Source: Brevundimonas sp. NIBR11
GTDB taxonomy: Bacteria > Pseudomonadota > Alphaproteobacteria > Caulobacterales > Caulobacteraceae
Assembly: GCF_027912535.1 (NCBI RefSeq)
Contig: NZ_CP115465.1
Location: 2,026,001 to 2,090,000, forward strand
Reading direction: 5' to 3'
Length of the DNA: 64,000 bases
Notes under the pieces: generated by a model
Told to the model about the DNA's origin: nothing
Seen by the model: the letters and a program-made list of their open reading frames with translations, nothing else
Database searches by the model: none
Translations under genes and position numbers: made by a program
Shown here: positions 8,011 to 15,894 of the stretch, one piece after another
Layout of the letters: every line of letters starts with the position of its first letter
Numbering within the stretch: the first letter of the stretch is position 1

Positions 8011-8694
8011 CTAATAGGCGTTCACCCGCGCCAGCAGCAGAGGCAGGGTGCGGACCACGATGGCCATGTCGCCCAGGAAGCTCCAGTGGCGGGCGTAGAG
8101 GACGTCTGCGTCCACGCGTCGGGCCATGCAACTGAGGTCGTGCACCTCGCCGCGCAGGCCCTGAATCTGGGCCAGTCCCGTCAGCCCCGGGCGGACGGCG
8201 AAGCGGCGGTCGTAGTTCGACAGGAGGGCCGCATAGTGACGGTCGTGCTCGATGGCGTGCGGACGCGGACCGACCAGGGCCATCTCGCCCTTCAGGACGT
8301 TCAGCAGCTGCGGGACCTCGTCCAGGCTGGTCTCGCGCAAAACCCGGCCGGTGCGGGTCACGCGGGCGTCGTCGCGGGTGGCGTGGCTGACGTCTGCGGC
8401 CGTCTGGGCCACCGTCATCGTGCGGAACTTGTAGATGGTGAAGACCCGGCCGTTCAGACCCGTCCGCTTCTGGCGGAACAGGATCGGCCCCGGGCTGTCG
8501 AGCGCGATGGCCAAGGAGATCGCGGCGTAAGCGGGCAGAAGGAAGACCAGAAGCAGCGATGCGGCTGTCAGGTCGAAGGCGCGCTTCAGGGTTGCGCACA
8601 ATGCCGAGCGACCGAACCGGGGCCGCCAATGCGCACCGTTCGCTCCATAGACGACGGCCGAGCGGGATCTTTGCGATACGACGCCGTCGAACAT
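8011..8694 (-). CDS. Initiating sugar-phosphate transferase (bacterial sugar transferase; PssY/HfsE/WcaJ-C type)
   Basis: 227 residues from ATG at 8692-8694 with a purine-rich G run just upstream. Single N-terminal membrane hairpin ([28 protein letters not shown]) followed by the polyisoprenyl-phosphate hexose-1-phosphate transferase core: [46 protein letters not shown] and the C-terminal PGLTGLAQI. Such enzymes load the first sugar onto undecaprenyl phosphate at the inner membrane. It lacks the four-helix N-terminal domain of full WcaJ. Encoded opposite to the downstream polysaccharide genes, with a CtrA-type box in its promoter region. Confidence 0.93.
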   Translation of the reverse strand: MFDGVVSQRSRSAVVYGANGAHWRPRFGRSALCATLKRAFDLTAASLLLVFLLPAYAAISLAIALDSPGPILFRQKRTGLNGRVFTIYKFRTMTVAQTAADVSHATRDDARVTRTGRVLRETSLDEVPQLLNVLKGEMALVGPRPHAIEHDRHYAALLSNYDRRFAVRPGLTGLAQIQGLRGEVHDLSCMARRVDADVLYARHWSFLGDMAIVVRTLPLLLARVNAY

Positions 8695-8726
8695 GTTTAA
8701 ACCGCCCCCCCGCCTGCAGGCGTTGC

Positions 8727-8741
8727 TTAACGAGCAGTTAA
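8727..8741 (-). promoter_or_regulatory. CtrA-type binding box (TTAA-N7-TTAA)
   Basis: TTAACGAGCAGTTAA read on the plus strand; on the minus strand the first half-site reads TTAAC. Both half-sites and the 7-base spacing match the CtrA consensus of Caulobacterales exactly. It lies 32 bases upstream of the sugar transferase start, a position that overlaps a promoter. CtrA control of polysaccharide initiation is an inference. Confidence 0.6.
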
Positions 8742-8913
8742 GGTCGGCGAATGTTGCAACGCAAGGCTTCGGAAAGACTTTGTTCAAGGAACGATGATCC
8801 GTGTCTCGGCCGACACACAACCAGGCGATGAACGGGCCTTAACCCTGATCGTTACGGGGGACGATACCCGGAGGATGTCAGGACGTGCGTCGATCCGAAG
8901 CTGGAGTTCGCTC

Positions 8914-9060
8914 GTGGCCCATCAAACCGCCGCTTCCGTCGGTATCGACGAGGACAGACCCGCTCGTCGCTGGTCGTCCCGACTGGGGTACGGCCTGGCG
9001 ATCGGAGGGTCCGCGGCGACGTGGGCGGCTCTGGTCGCCGCGATCGTGATCCTGACCTAG
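8914..9060 (+). CDS. Possible small membrane protein (48 aa)
   Basis: Small open frame read from GTG at 8914, with GGAG 7 bases upstream; the frame stays open back to ATG 8794, which would give 88 residues. The predicted peptide has an Arg-rich soluble start (RPARRWSSRL) and one C-terminal membrane helix (GLAIGGSAATWAALVAAIVIL). Its stop codon overlaps that of the convergent OPX gene. It fills the otherwise empty interval between the sugar transferase promoter and the export gene. No family recognised; could be a chance frame. Confidence 0.42.
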   Translation: MAHQTAASVGIDEDRPARRWSSRLGYGLAIGGSAATWAALVAAIVILT

Positions 9061-9632
9061 AACAACCGCTCGCGAATACGGATGGTGTCGCCCGGCGCTA
9101 CCCGGGTCGAGGTGGTCAGGGGGAAGGCTTCTTCGGCGTCGCCACTGGCCCGTTTGATGAAGACGCGACGGTTGTCGGCCCGGTAGGTGAAGCCGCCTGC
9201 GGTCGCTACCGCATTCAAAACAGTCAGATTGTTGGTGTACGGATATTCGCCGGGCGTGTTGACTTCGCCCAAAATATAGAACGGCCGATAGTTCAGAATT
9301 TCGGCGCTGACCCGGGGTTCAGTGATGAATCCGTCGCGCAGAGCGGTCGCCACCTCCTCCTGAAATTCGCCGATGGTCAGGCCGCCGGCCTGGGTCTCGC
9401 CGATCAGAGGCAGGGAGATCTTGCCGTTGCCGGCGACCAGGAATTCACCGGTCAGGGCCGCCTCGCCAAAGACCGTGACGCGCACCTTGTCCGCCACGCC
9501 CAGGCGATATTCCTCGATGACGCGAGCATCGCCGCTGTCAGGCGCGCCGGACGCCATCACGCCCTCGGCGCACGACGCCGCCAGCGCGGCCAGCAACACC
9601 CCAAGAACCACGATCAAGATCGTACGCAACAT
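9057..9632 (-). CDS. Short polysaccharide export protein (OPX/Wza family, Poly_export + SLBB)
   Basis: 191 residues from ATG at 9630-9632, with GGAGG 9 bases upstream. A signal peptide with a possible lipobox (LAASC) precedes the poly-export domain (EYRLGVADKVRVTVFGEAALTGEFLVAGNGKISLPLIGE) and one SLBB domain (FYILGEVNTPGEYPYTNNLTVLNAVATAGGFTYRA). The protein stops right after the second domain (DTIRIRERLF), so it lacks the C-terminal outer-membrane helix of full-length Wza. Short OPX proteins of this kind need a separate outer-membrane barrel; one is encoded 2.7 kb away at 12290-13582. Confidence 0.92.
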   Translation of the reverse strand: MLRTILIVVLGVLLAALAASCAEGVMASGAPDSGDARVIEEYRLGVADKVRVTVFGEAALTGEFLVAGNGKISLPLIGETQAGGLTIGEFQEEVATALRDGFITEPRVSAEILNYRPFYILGEVNTPGEYPYTNNLTVLNAVATAGGFTYRADNRRVFIKRASGDAEEAFPLTTSTRVAPGDTIRIRERLF

Positions 9633-9770
9633 AGGTCCCGCCTCCGCTACCCGCACAAGGTGCATACCGCAGCGCAATGCGAGAGACCAGCGTCCCATGA
9701 ACGCGGGTCGACTGATCAGCAGCGCTTCACAGGGTTAAGGCTAACGCGCTTGAAACCATCTTCGTAAACG

Positions 9771-9782
9771 CAGTATATACTG
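9771..9782. promoter_or_regulatory. Perfect 12-base palindrome upstream of the BTLCP gene
   Basis: CAGTATATACTG is fully self-complementary and lies in an unusually AT-rich stretch (about 9755-9844) 63 bases before the ATG at 9845. A related half-site, GCAGTATTC, follows at about 9814. Likely an operator and promoter region for the rightward polysaccharide genes; the protein that binds is unknown. Confidence 0.4.
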
Positions 9783-9844
9783 TGTCTATAATCTGAACAT
9801 TATCACACCCTGTGCAGTATTCGTCTCGCTAAGAAAGACGTTAC

Positions 9845-10723
9845 ATGCATCTTCGTGTCACAATACATGCGGCGGCTCTGGTCGCCCTGATCGGCGCTCT
9901 GGGATGCGGGACCGCCAGCGCCGCAGACGAGAGCGGGTTCCAGATGCCTCTGGGCGCGCCGACGATGGCGCCGGCGGGGTTCGTGGCGCTGTGCGAGCGC
10001 AGGCCGGAGCAGTGCCTCTCGGTTGCACGTCCGGACGCCGAAGCCTTGTCCGAAGTTCGGGTCTGGGCCGGACAGATGCGGTGGGCGATGGTCTTCCAGA
10101 CGGTCGGGATCGCCACGACGCCCGCCGCCATCCCCGAGAACGAGCAGGCCGAGCCTCCTCCCGCGCCCATCGCGCCTCGTCTGACCGCCGTCCCGCACGC
10201 GAAGGCCGTGACGCCGCAGGAGATCCGCGCGCTCAAGGACGCACGTCGCAAGCGCGGCTCGGCGGAGCCCTCGAAGACCAACCCCGTCGTCGGACGCCCG
10301 GCGGTCCTCGCCGTCCCCTCCCCGCCGCGCCCGGTCGCCGAGGTGTCGATGCAGACGCTTGAGGCCGTCACCCGACGGATCAACCGCGCCATCCGCCGGT
10401 CGTCCGACACCGACGCCTACGGCCGCGAGGATGTTTGGGTCCTGCCCGAAGGCCCGCGCCCCAGCGGCGACTGCGAGGACTATGTCCTGGCCAAGCGTCG
10501 CGTCCTGATCGAGGAGGGCGTGGATCCGGCGGCCCTGTCGATCGCGATCGTGCGCACGCGGCAAGGCGAGGTCCATGCCGTCCTTCTGGTCGCCACATCG
10601 GAGGGCGAGCAGGTCCTGGACAACCTCACGCCCTGGGTCCTGCCCTGGAGCGAGGCGCCCTACGAATGGCTGGAGCGGCAGGCCCCGGGTCGGCCGCTGA
10701 CCTGGGTCCGCACCGCCGTCTGA
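9845..10723 (+). CDS. Transglutaminase-like cysteine peptidase (BTLCP family)
   Basis: 292 residues with an N-terminal signal peptide ending near ASA (residue 26). The C-terminal half is a BTLCP domain with a full catalytic triad: Cys210 in PSGDCEDY, His244 in GEVHAVLL and Asp259 in VLDNL. The segment between 95 and 165 is a Pro/Arg-rich linker. BTLCP proteins are periplasmic; LapG, which cleaves surface adhesins, is the best-known member, and others accompany exopolysaccharide loci. No LapD/LapA partner is visible here, so a role in processing a polysaccharide-locus protein is inferred. Confidence 0.88.
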   Translation: MHLRVTIHAAALVALIGALGCGTASAADESGFQMPLGAPTMAPAGFVALCERRPEQCLSVARPDAEALSEVRVWAGQMRWAMVFQTVGIATTPAAIPENEQAEPPPAPIAPRLTAVPHAKAVTPQEIRALKDARRKRGSAEPSKTNPVVGRPAVLAVPSPPRPVAEVSMQTLEAVTRRINRAIRRSSDTDAYGREDVWVLPEGPRPSGDCEDYVLAKRRVLIEEGVDPAALSIAIVRTRQGEVHAVLLVATSEGEQVLDNLTPWVLPWSEAPYEWLERQAPGRPLTWVRTAV

Positions 10724-10798
10724 CGGCCGGGCTTGCGTCCGCGCGCGGTGGTGTCTTAGCTCGCGCGAGCCAGGAAACCGGCGCGAGGAGGACGGACC

Positions 10799-11347
10799 GT
10801 GCGGACGGCGATCGACAAGGCCTGGGTCGCGACGGCCATCGGGGCGCTGGCTCTGGCGACCAGCGGCGTCACAGCGGCGGCCCTCGCCTGGCCGGAGTCA
10901 GCGCCCGGCCGGATTCTCAACCTGGCGCCGTCGCACGAAGCCCGCGCCAGCCGATTGCTGGGCGATGCGAGCCCGAGCAAGGAGGATCTCGCACAAGCCC
11001 AGGCGGAGACAATGCGGTCTCTGCGCTCGGCGCCAGCCAACGCCACGGCGTGGCTGCGCCTGGCCTATATCGACAGTCGGCGGCAAGAGGGTTTGGGAGC
11101 CTTCGGCATCGCCGCGATGAAACGCTCCTATGACGCCGCCCCCTATGGCCCTGACGATACGGCCTGGCGTCTGAGGTTCGCGCTTAATCACTGGAGCCGG
11201 CTGGACGCGACCACCCGTCTTCTGGTGCTGAACGAGCTGCGCTTCGCACTTACGCACCGCAGAGCCGCTACGGTGCAGCTCGCGCATGACGTGTCGGACT
11301 CTGCTGGACAGGTGGCCGTCAGCCTGGTTCTCTTGGAGGCCGAATAG
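10799..11347 (+). CDS. Membrane-anchored or exported TPR-like protein of the polysaccharide locus
   Basis: 182 residues, starting at GTG 10799 behind a strong GAGGAGG site. The N-terminus RTAIDKAWVATAIGALALATSGVTAAALAW is a signal anchor. The remainder is helical with TPR-like pieces: LAQAQAETMRSLRSAPANATAWLRLAYIDSR (A-x-A-W-x-x-L-A-Y) and AAPYGPDDTAWRLRFALNHWSRLD. Small TPR proteins of this kind occur in exopolysaccharide operons, but I cannot name a function. Located 75 bases after the BTLCP gene, probably same transcript. Confidence 0.7.
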   Translation: MRTAIDKAWVATAIGALALATSGVTAAALAWPESAPGRILNLAPSHEARASRLLGDASPSKEDLAQAQAETMRSLRSAPANATAWLRLAYIDSRRQEGLGAFGIAAMKRSYDAAPYGPDDTAWRLRFALNHWSRLDATTRLLVLNELRFALTHRRAATVQLAHDVSDSAGQVAVSLVLLEAE

Positions 11348-11365
11348 ACGCGACGGTCAGCTATA

Positions 11366-11383
11366 GCGGCCGATTAGGGCCGC
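11366..11383. terminator. Weak GC hairpin after the TPR-like gene
   Basis: GCGGCC-gattag-GGCCGC, a 6-bp stem without a following T run. Could reduce read-through into the alanine-rich protein gene. Confidence 0.28.
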
Positions 11384-11517
11384 ATCCGCAGCAACTGGCC
11401 GAGAGTCACTTTAAGGTCACGGTTGCACGGCCACCGTGTGGTGCGTCGCAAAAACTTCGCGTATCGCGGTTTGAAAACACCGATACCTGAGTTAACGATG
11501 CGTTGAAGGGGGCACAC

Positions 11518-12183
11518 ATGGCCAACAACGCACTCAAGATCGCCGGCGCCGCAGCGGCTGCCGCGCTGGTAGCCGGGAGCGGCGTCGCCATCGGCGAAAG
11601 CCAGGTTCGGGGCAGTGTCGGCGATGCTCCGGCCTCCACGATCGACGCAGCCACTCTGGCCGTTCAGATCACGGCGAATGCGGAACGCGACGCGGCCGCC
11701 GCCGTCGCCGACATGAACCTTGTCTCCCTGGTCGCCGAAGTCACTCAGAACCTGCCCGCCGGCACGACCCCCGAGGCGGCGGCCATCCTGATCCAGCAGG
11801 CCGTCGCCAACGCTATCGCGGCCGTCATCGCCAATGCGGTGCAGGTTTCCATGGCCGCCACGATCAGCGCCTCGGGCGCCAGCCAGAGCGTCGCCCTGGC
11901 GGCGTCGCAGACGGCGACCGCCAGCCTGAGCTCGTCGGCCGCCATCAACGCCGCGATCAATACAGCCGTCGCGACCGTCCCGTCCCTGCCGCCCGCCGTC
12001 GTCGCCAACGTCGTGGCCGCCGCCCAGACCGCGACCGCGACGGCCACGATCGCCGCCGCCAATGTCGTCACGGCCGCCGTGAGCAGCGCGGGCGCCGGGA
12101 CCACCGTGACGACCAGCTCGACCGGCGCGGTCACCACCACCACCGCTCCTCCCGTCGTCAACGTCATCGTCTATCGCGGCTGA
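11518..12183 (+). CDS. Secreted Ala/Thr/Val-rich low-complexity protein
   Basis: 221 residues from ATG at 11518 (MANNALKIAGAAAAAALVAGSGVAIGE) behind a GAAGGGGG site. After the signal peptide the chain is almost entirely Ala, Val, Thr, Ser and Asn with runs such as ATASLSSSAAINAAINTAVATV and AAQTATATATIAAANVVTAAV, and a Thr/Pro tail (TTSSTGAVTTTTAPP). No Cys and few charged residues. The composition resembles secreted matrix or fibre-forming proteins more than an enzyme. It sits between export genes of the polysaccharide locus, suggesting a matrix-associated role, which is inference. Confidence 0.75.
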   Translation: MANNALKIAGAAAAAALVAGSGVAIGESQVRGSVGDAPASTIDAATLAVQITANAERDAAAAVADMNLVSLVAEVTQNLPAGTTPEAAAILIQQAVANAIAAVIANAVQVSMAATISASGASQSVALAASQTATASLSSSAAINAAINTAVATVPSLPPAVVANVVAAAQTATATATIAAANVVTAAVSSAGAGTTVTTSSTGAVTTTTAPPVVNVIVYRG

Positions 12184-12209
12184 ACGTCCTACCCGCCTGA
12201 TACCGTCCG

Positions 12210-12226
12210 GCGTCCGGTTGGGACGC
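12210..12226 (+). terminator. Hairpin after the Ala-rich protein gene
   Basis: GCGTCC-ggttg-GGACGC followed by tcccccatttcc. A 6-bp GC stem with a pyrimidine-rich 3' flank, 27 bases after the stop codon; plausible terminator or RNA-stabilising hairpin. Confidence 0.35.
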
Positions 12227-12289
12227 TCCCCCATTTCCGTTCTTCAGTCCGCGACGTTGTCGCGCTGATAAAGTGTGCGAGGCATGACC

Positions 12290-13582
12290 ATGTCCAAGCT
12301 GATCCAGCGCGCCGTCGCCTCCATGGCCGCCAGTTCGGTCGCGCTGGTCAGCGCCGCCGCGTCCGCCCAGGTGGCGACGGGCGGAGGAGTCGACAACTTC
12401 TCGCGCAACCGCAACACCTCCGTGCAGCAGCGCCAGCGCCCCGCCTACGAAGCGGCCGGCATCCGCAGCGGCGGCTTTCTTGTCTATCCCCGCCTGGAGG
12501 TTCAGGTCGAGCGCAACGACAACGTCTACGCGACCTCCGCCAACGAGGCCGACGACACGATCGCCCACATCCGCCCGGAGGTGTCGATCGAGTCCGACTG
12601 GAACCAGAACTTCCTGTCCGCATATGTGCGCGGGTCCATTAATCGCTATGCCGACCTCGACGGGGAAAACACCGACGAGTTCGGCGTCGGCTCGTCCGCG
12701 CGGATCGACGTGACCCGCGGAGCCAACATCGGCCTCGGTGCGGACTACACCAGCTCGTTCGAACCGCGCACCGCTCCGGATTCTCCGGCCAACGCCATCG
12801 AACCCACGGCCCTCCACACGGCCCAAGCCTATATCAGCGGCTCGCGCGCCGCCGGTTACGTCAAGCTGAGCGGCCGCGCCGACTGGCGGACCTTCGACTA
12901 CCAGGACGGCCGCACGGGCGCCGGGGCCGTCATCGAGCAGGACACCCGAGACCGCAACGTCCTCAGCGTGTCGGGCCGGGTGGATTTCGCCATCAGCCCG
13001 GACACGGCGTTCTTCGCCCAGGCCACCGGCAACGGGCGGTCCTATGACATCGCCTCTACGACGACGGTGAAGAACCGGGATTCGACGGGCGCCGAATATC
13101 TGATCGGAGCGAATTTCGAGGTGAGCGCGGGCATGCGCGGCGAGGTCGCGGTCGGCTACATTAGCCAGGACTTCGACGAGGCGGTCTATCAGGACACCGA
13201 TGGCTTCGCTGCTCGCGCCCAGCTGGAGTGGTTCCCGACCGAACTGACCACCGTAACCGTCGCGGGCGGTCGATCCATCGAGGATTCGGCGACGCCGGGC
13301 GTCGGCGGTTTGCTGTCGTCCAATCTCAGCATCGGCCTCGACCACGAACTGCTGCGCAACGTCATCCTCAACGGCCGGGTGAGCTGGGGGCGCGACGAGT
13401 ATGAGGGCATCGACCGCGAAGACACGCGGCTGGGCGTCAATCTCGGCGCCACCTACCTGATCAATCGAAATCTCGGGGTGAACGCCTCCTATTCGCTGCT
13501 CGACACCAGCTCCGAGGGCGCCCAGCGCGATAACGATTTCACCGTCAACAGGCTCGCCGTCGCGCTTGTCGCCCAGTTCTAA
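12290..13582 (+). CDS. Outer-membrane beta-barrel protein of polysaccharide export (BBP2-type)
   Basis: 430 residues. ATG 12290 is preferred over ATG 12284 because GAGG at 12279-12282 is then 7 bases away. Signal peptide MSKLIQRAVASMAASSVALVSAAASAQ. The mature protein starts with FLVYPRLEVQVERNDNVYAT, typical of BBP2-like barrels, and continues as alternating amphipathic strands (YVKLSGRADWRTFDY, LNVSGRVDFAISPDTAFFAQ) to a strand ending in Phe (RLAVALVAQF), the usual barrel C-terminal signal. Barrels of this type partner with short OPX proteins to form the polysaccharide exit channel. Confidence 0.85.
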   Translation: MSKLIQRAVASMAASSVALVSAAASAQVATGGGVDNFSRNRNTSVQQRQRPAYEAAGIRSGGFLVYPRLEVQVERNDNVYATSANEADDTIAHIRPEVSIESDWNQNFLSAYVRGSINRYADLDGENTDEFGVGSSARIDVTRGANIGLGADYTSSFEPRTAPDSPANAIEPTALHTAQAYISGSRAAGYVKLSGRADWRTFDYQDGRTGAGAVIEQDTRDRNVLSVSGRVDFAISPDTAFFAQATGNGRSYDIASTTTVKNRDSTGAEYLIGANFEVSAGMRGEVAVGYISQDFDEAVYQDTDGFAARAQLEWFPTELTTVTVAGGRSIEDSATPGVGGLLSSNLSIGLDHELLRNVILNGRVSWGRDEYEGIDREDTRLGVNLGATYLINRNLGVNASYSLLDTSSEGAQRDNDFTVNRLAVALVAQF

Positions 13583-13629
13583 ACGGTCTCCGGCCGGTCG
13601 GCCGAACCTGCTCCAGTGAAGCGTCGTCG

Positions 13630-15894
13630 ATGAATCAAGCGTTCGATCCCAATGCCCTGACCGCCCAGCCGCTTGGAGACGAGCCGCAGGGCGCGTTCGG
13701 ATCGACGGCCTTCGCGCGCGCCTTCGACATCCATCACATGCTGGCGACGTTCCGGCGGCGGCTGAAGCTGTTCCTTGCGCTGGCCCTGCTTGTCTTCGTG
13801 CTCGTGCTGGTGGCCACGTTGCAGGCGACGCCCCTGTATACGGCGACGGCCAGCGTGATGATCGACAACCGCACCGAACAGGTCGTCGACACCCAGGCCG
13901 TGCTGTCCGGGCTGCCGGCCGACGCCGCCACGGTTGACACCGAGGTCGAGGTCCTGCGCTCGCGCCGCTTGGCCGAACGCGTGGTCGAGACCCTGAACCT
14001 GGATCAGGACCCTGAGTTCAACGGGGCCCTGCGTCCTCCCGGGATGGTCCAGCAAGCGACGAACGCATTGAAAGAGCTTTTCAGCGCCGCCGCTCCGAAC
14101 GGCGCGAAAGAACCGTCGCCGCTGGAAGCCCAGCGCCAACGCGAACAGATCGTCGACGGCGTTCGCAGCCGTCTGGATATCCGTCGCGTCGGCATGACCT
14201 ATGTCATGGGCGTCAGCTTCACCTCGACCAGCCCGGAGAAGGCGGCGCGCATCGCCAACGCCTTTGCCGAAAACTATCTGCTGGAACAGCTTCAGGCCAA
14301 GTTCGAGGCCACGCGTCAGGCCAACGAATGGCTCAATACGCGTCTGGGCGATCTGCGCGGCGAGGTGATCCAGGCTGAGGCCGCCGTCGAACAGTATCGC
14401 AACGCCAACAACCTGTTGAGCGCCTCGGGCGCGACGCTGACCGAGCAGGAGATATCGACCTACAACCAGCAACTGGCCACGGTGCGGGCCACCCAGGCTG
14501 AAGAGGAAGCCCGGCTCAACACCGCGCGGCGTCAGTTGGCGGGCGGATCGACCGGCGACGACGTGGGCGAGGCCCTGGGATCGGCCGTCGTCCAGCAACT
14601 GCGCGCCCGACGGGCCGAGGTCAGCGGTCGCGTCGCGGATTTGTCCAGCCGATACGGTCCGCGGCACCCCGACATGCTGCGCGCCGAACGCGAGCTGGCG
14701 GACATCGACGGTCAGATCCAGGCCGAAATCGGCCGCATCGTTTCCAATCTGGAGGCTCGGGTCCAGGTCTCGCGCGAGCGGACGCGGTCGATGCAGGGCA
14801 GCCTGTCGGGTGCTCGGGGGGCCTTGGCCGCCAACAACAGCGCGGGCGTGCGGCTGAACGAACTGCAACGCAACGCCGAGGCGTCGCGCACCCTTTACCA
14901 GGGTCTGCTCGACCGCTTCAAACAGACCACCAGCCAGGAAGGCCTGGAGGAATCCGACGCTCGCGTCGTGTCGCGCGCCATCATTCCGGGCGGAGCCAGT
15001 TCGCCCAATGTCCCGCTGAACCTTATGCTGGGCCTGGTCGTCGCTCTCGGCGCTGGTCTGGCCGGGGTGATCCTGGCGGAAATGCTCGACGCAGGCATGA
15101 CCACCGGCGAGGACGTCGAGAACAAGCTGGGCCTGCCGCACATCGGGTCGGTGCCGCTGGTGGAATCCATCGCGACCGCGAGCGAACGCGGCATGGCGCC
15201 GGCCGATTATCTGCTCGCCAAGCCGCTGTCGGCGTTCGCCGAGGCCATTCGCGCGCTCCGGACCTCGATCCAGTTCTCCCGGGTCGGCCAGACGGTCCGC
15301 GTGATCGCCGTGACCTCGACGCTCCCCGGTGAAGGCAAGACGACGACGTCGGTTTGCCTGGCCCGGTCGGCGGCCCAGGCCGGGCAAAGGGTCGTGATCA
15401 TCGACTGCGACCTGCGTCGTCGCTCGGTCAATCGGCTGATCGGGATCGAGCCGGAGGTGGGTCTGCTGGAAGTCCTGGGGGGATCCGCCAGCCTGGAGCA
15501 GGCCCTGCATCTCGACGCGCCGTCGGGCGCCCACGTCCTGCCGCTGACCCACACCGCCTTCACTCCCCGCGACGTGTTCAACTCCCAGGCCATGGATCAG
15601 TTGGTTGAGACGCTGACCGCAAACTTCGACCTGGTCATCCTGGATACGGCGCCCGTCCTGGCCGTCGCCGACACCCGCGTCCTCGCGGCCAAGGCGGACA
15701 CGGTGGTGTTCCTGACGCGCTGGCGCGCCACGCCACAGAAGGCCATCACCAACTCTCTCAAACTGCTCGACAAGGCCGGAGCCCATGTCGCCGGTGTCGC
15801 CCTGGTCCAGGTCGATATGCGGTCGCAGGCGCGCTACGGCTACGGCGACGCCGGCTACTACTACGGCGCCTACAAGTCGTACTACACCGCGTGA
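13630..15894 (+). CDS. Polysaccharide co-polymerase with tyrosine autokinase domain (Wzc/GumC-ExoP type)
   Basis: 754 residues. Wzz-like domain with membrane segments near 45-68 and 460-485 and a long coiled periplasmic section (about 200-440). The C-terminal BY-kinase has Walker A STLPGEGKTT (about 562-571), Walker A' VVIIDCDLRRRS and Walker B LVILDTAP. The last 17 residues contain eight tyrosines (YGYGDAGYYYGAYKSYY), the autophosphorylation cluster. It controls chain length and export through the cycle of phosphorylation. A 4-base overlap (GTGA) couples it to the next gene. Confidence 0.96.
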   Translation: MNQAFDPNALTAQPLGDEPQGAFGSTAFARAFDIHHMLATFRRRLKLFLALALLVFVLVLVATLQATPLYTATASVMIDNRTEQVVDTQAVLSGLPADAATVDTEVEVLRSRRLAERVVETLNLDQDPEFNGALRPPGMVQQATNALKELFSAAAPNGAKEPSPLEAQRQREQIVDGVRSRLDIRRVGMTYVMGVSFTSTSPEKAARIANAFAENYLLEQLQAKFEATRQANEWLNTRLGDLRGEVIQAEAAVEQYRNANNLLSASGATLTEQEISTYNQQLATVRATQAEEEARLNTARRQLAGGSTGDDVGEALGSAVVQQLRARRAEVSGRVADLSSRYGPRHPDMLRAERELADIDGQIQAEIGRIVSNLEARVQVSRERTRSMQGSLSGARGALAANNSAGVRLNELQRNAEASRTLYQGLLDRFKQTTSQEGLEESDARVVSRAIIPGGASSPNVPLNLMLGLVVALGAGLAGVILAEMLDAGMTTGEDVENKLGLPHIGSVPLVESIATASERGMAPADYLLAKPLSAFAEAIRALRTSIQFSRVGQTVRVIAVTSTLPGEGKTTTSVCLARSAAQAGQRVVIIDCDLRRRSVNRLIGIEPEVGLLEVLGGSASLEQALHLDAPSGAHVLPLTHTAFTPRDVFNSQAMDQLVETLTANFDLVILDTAPVLAVADTRVLAAKADTVVFLTRWRATPQKAITNSLKLLDKAGAHVAGVALVQVDMRSQARYGYGDAGYYYGAYKSYYTA

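Noticed and set aside
11492..11506. CtrA-like TTAA-N7-TTGA before the Ala-rich protein gene
   Set aside because: One mismatch in the second half-site, and it overlaps the ribosome site of the gene; too weak to call.
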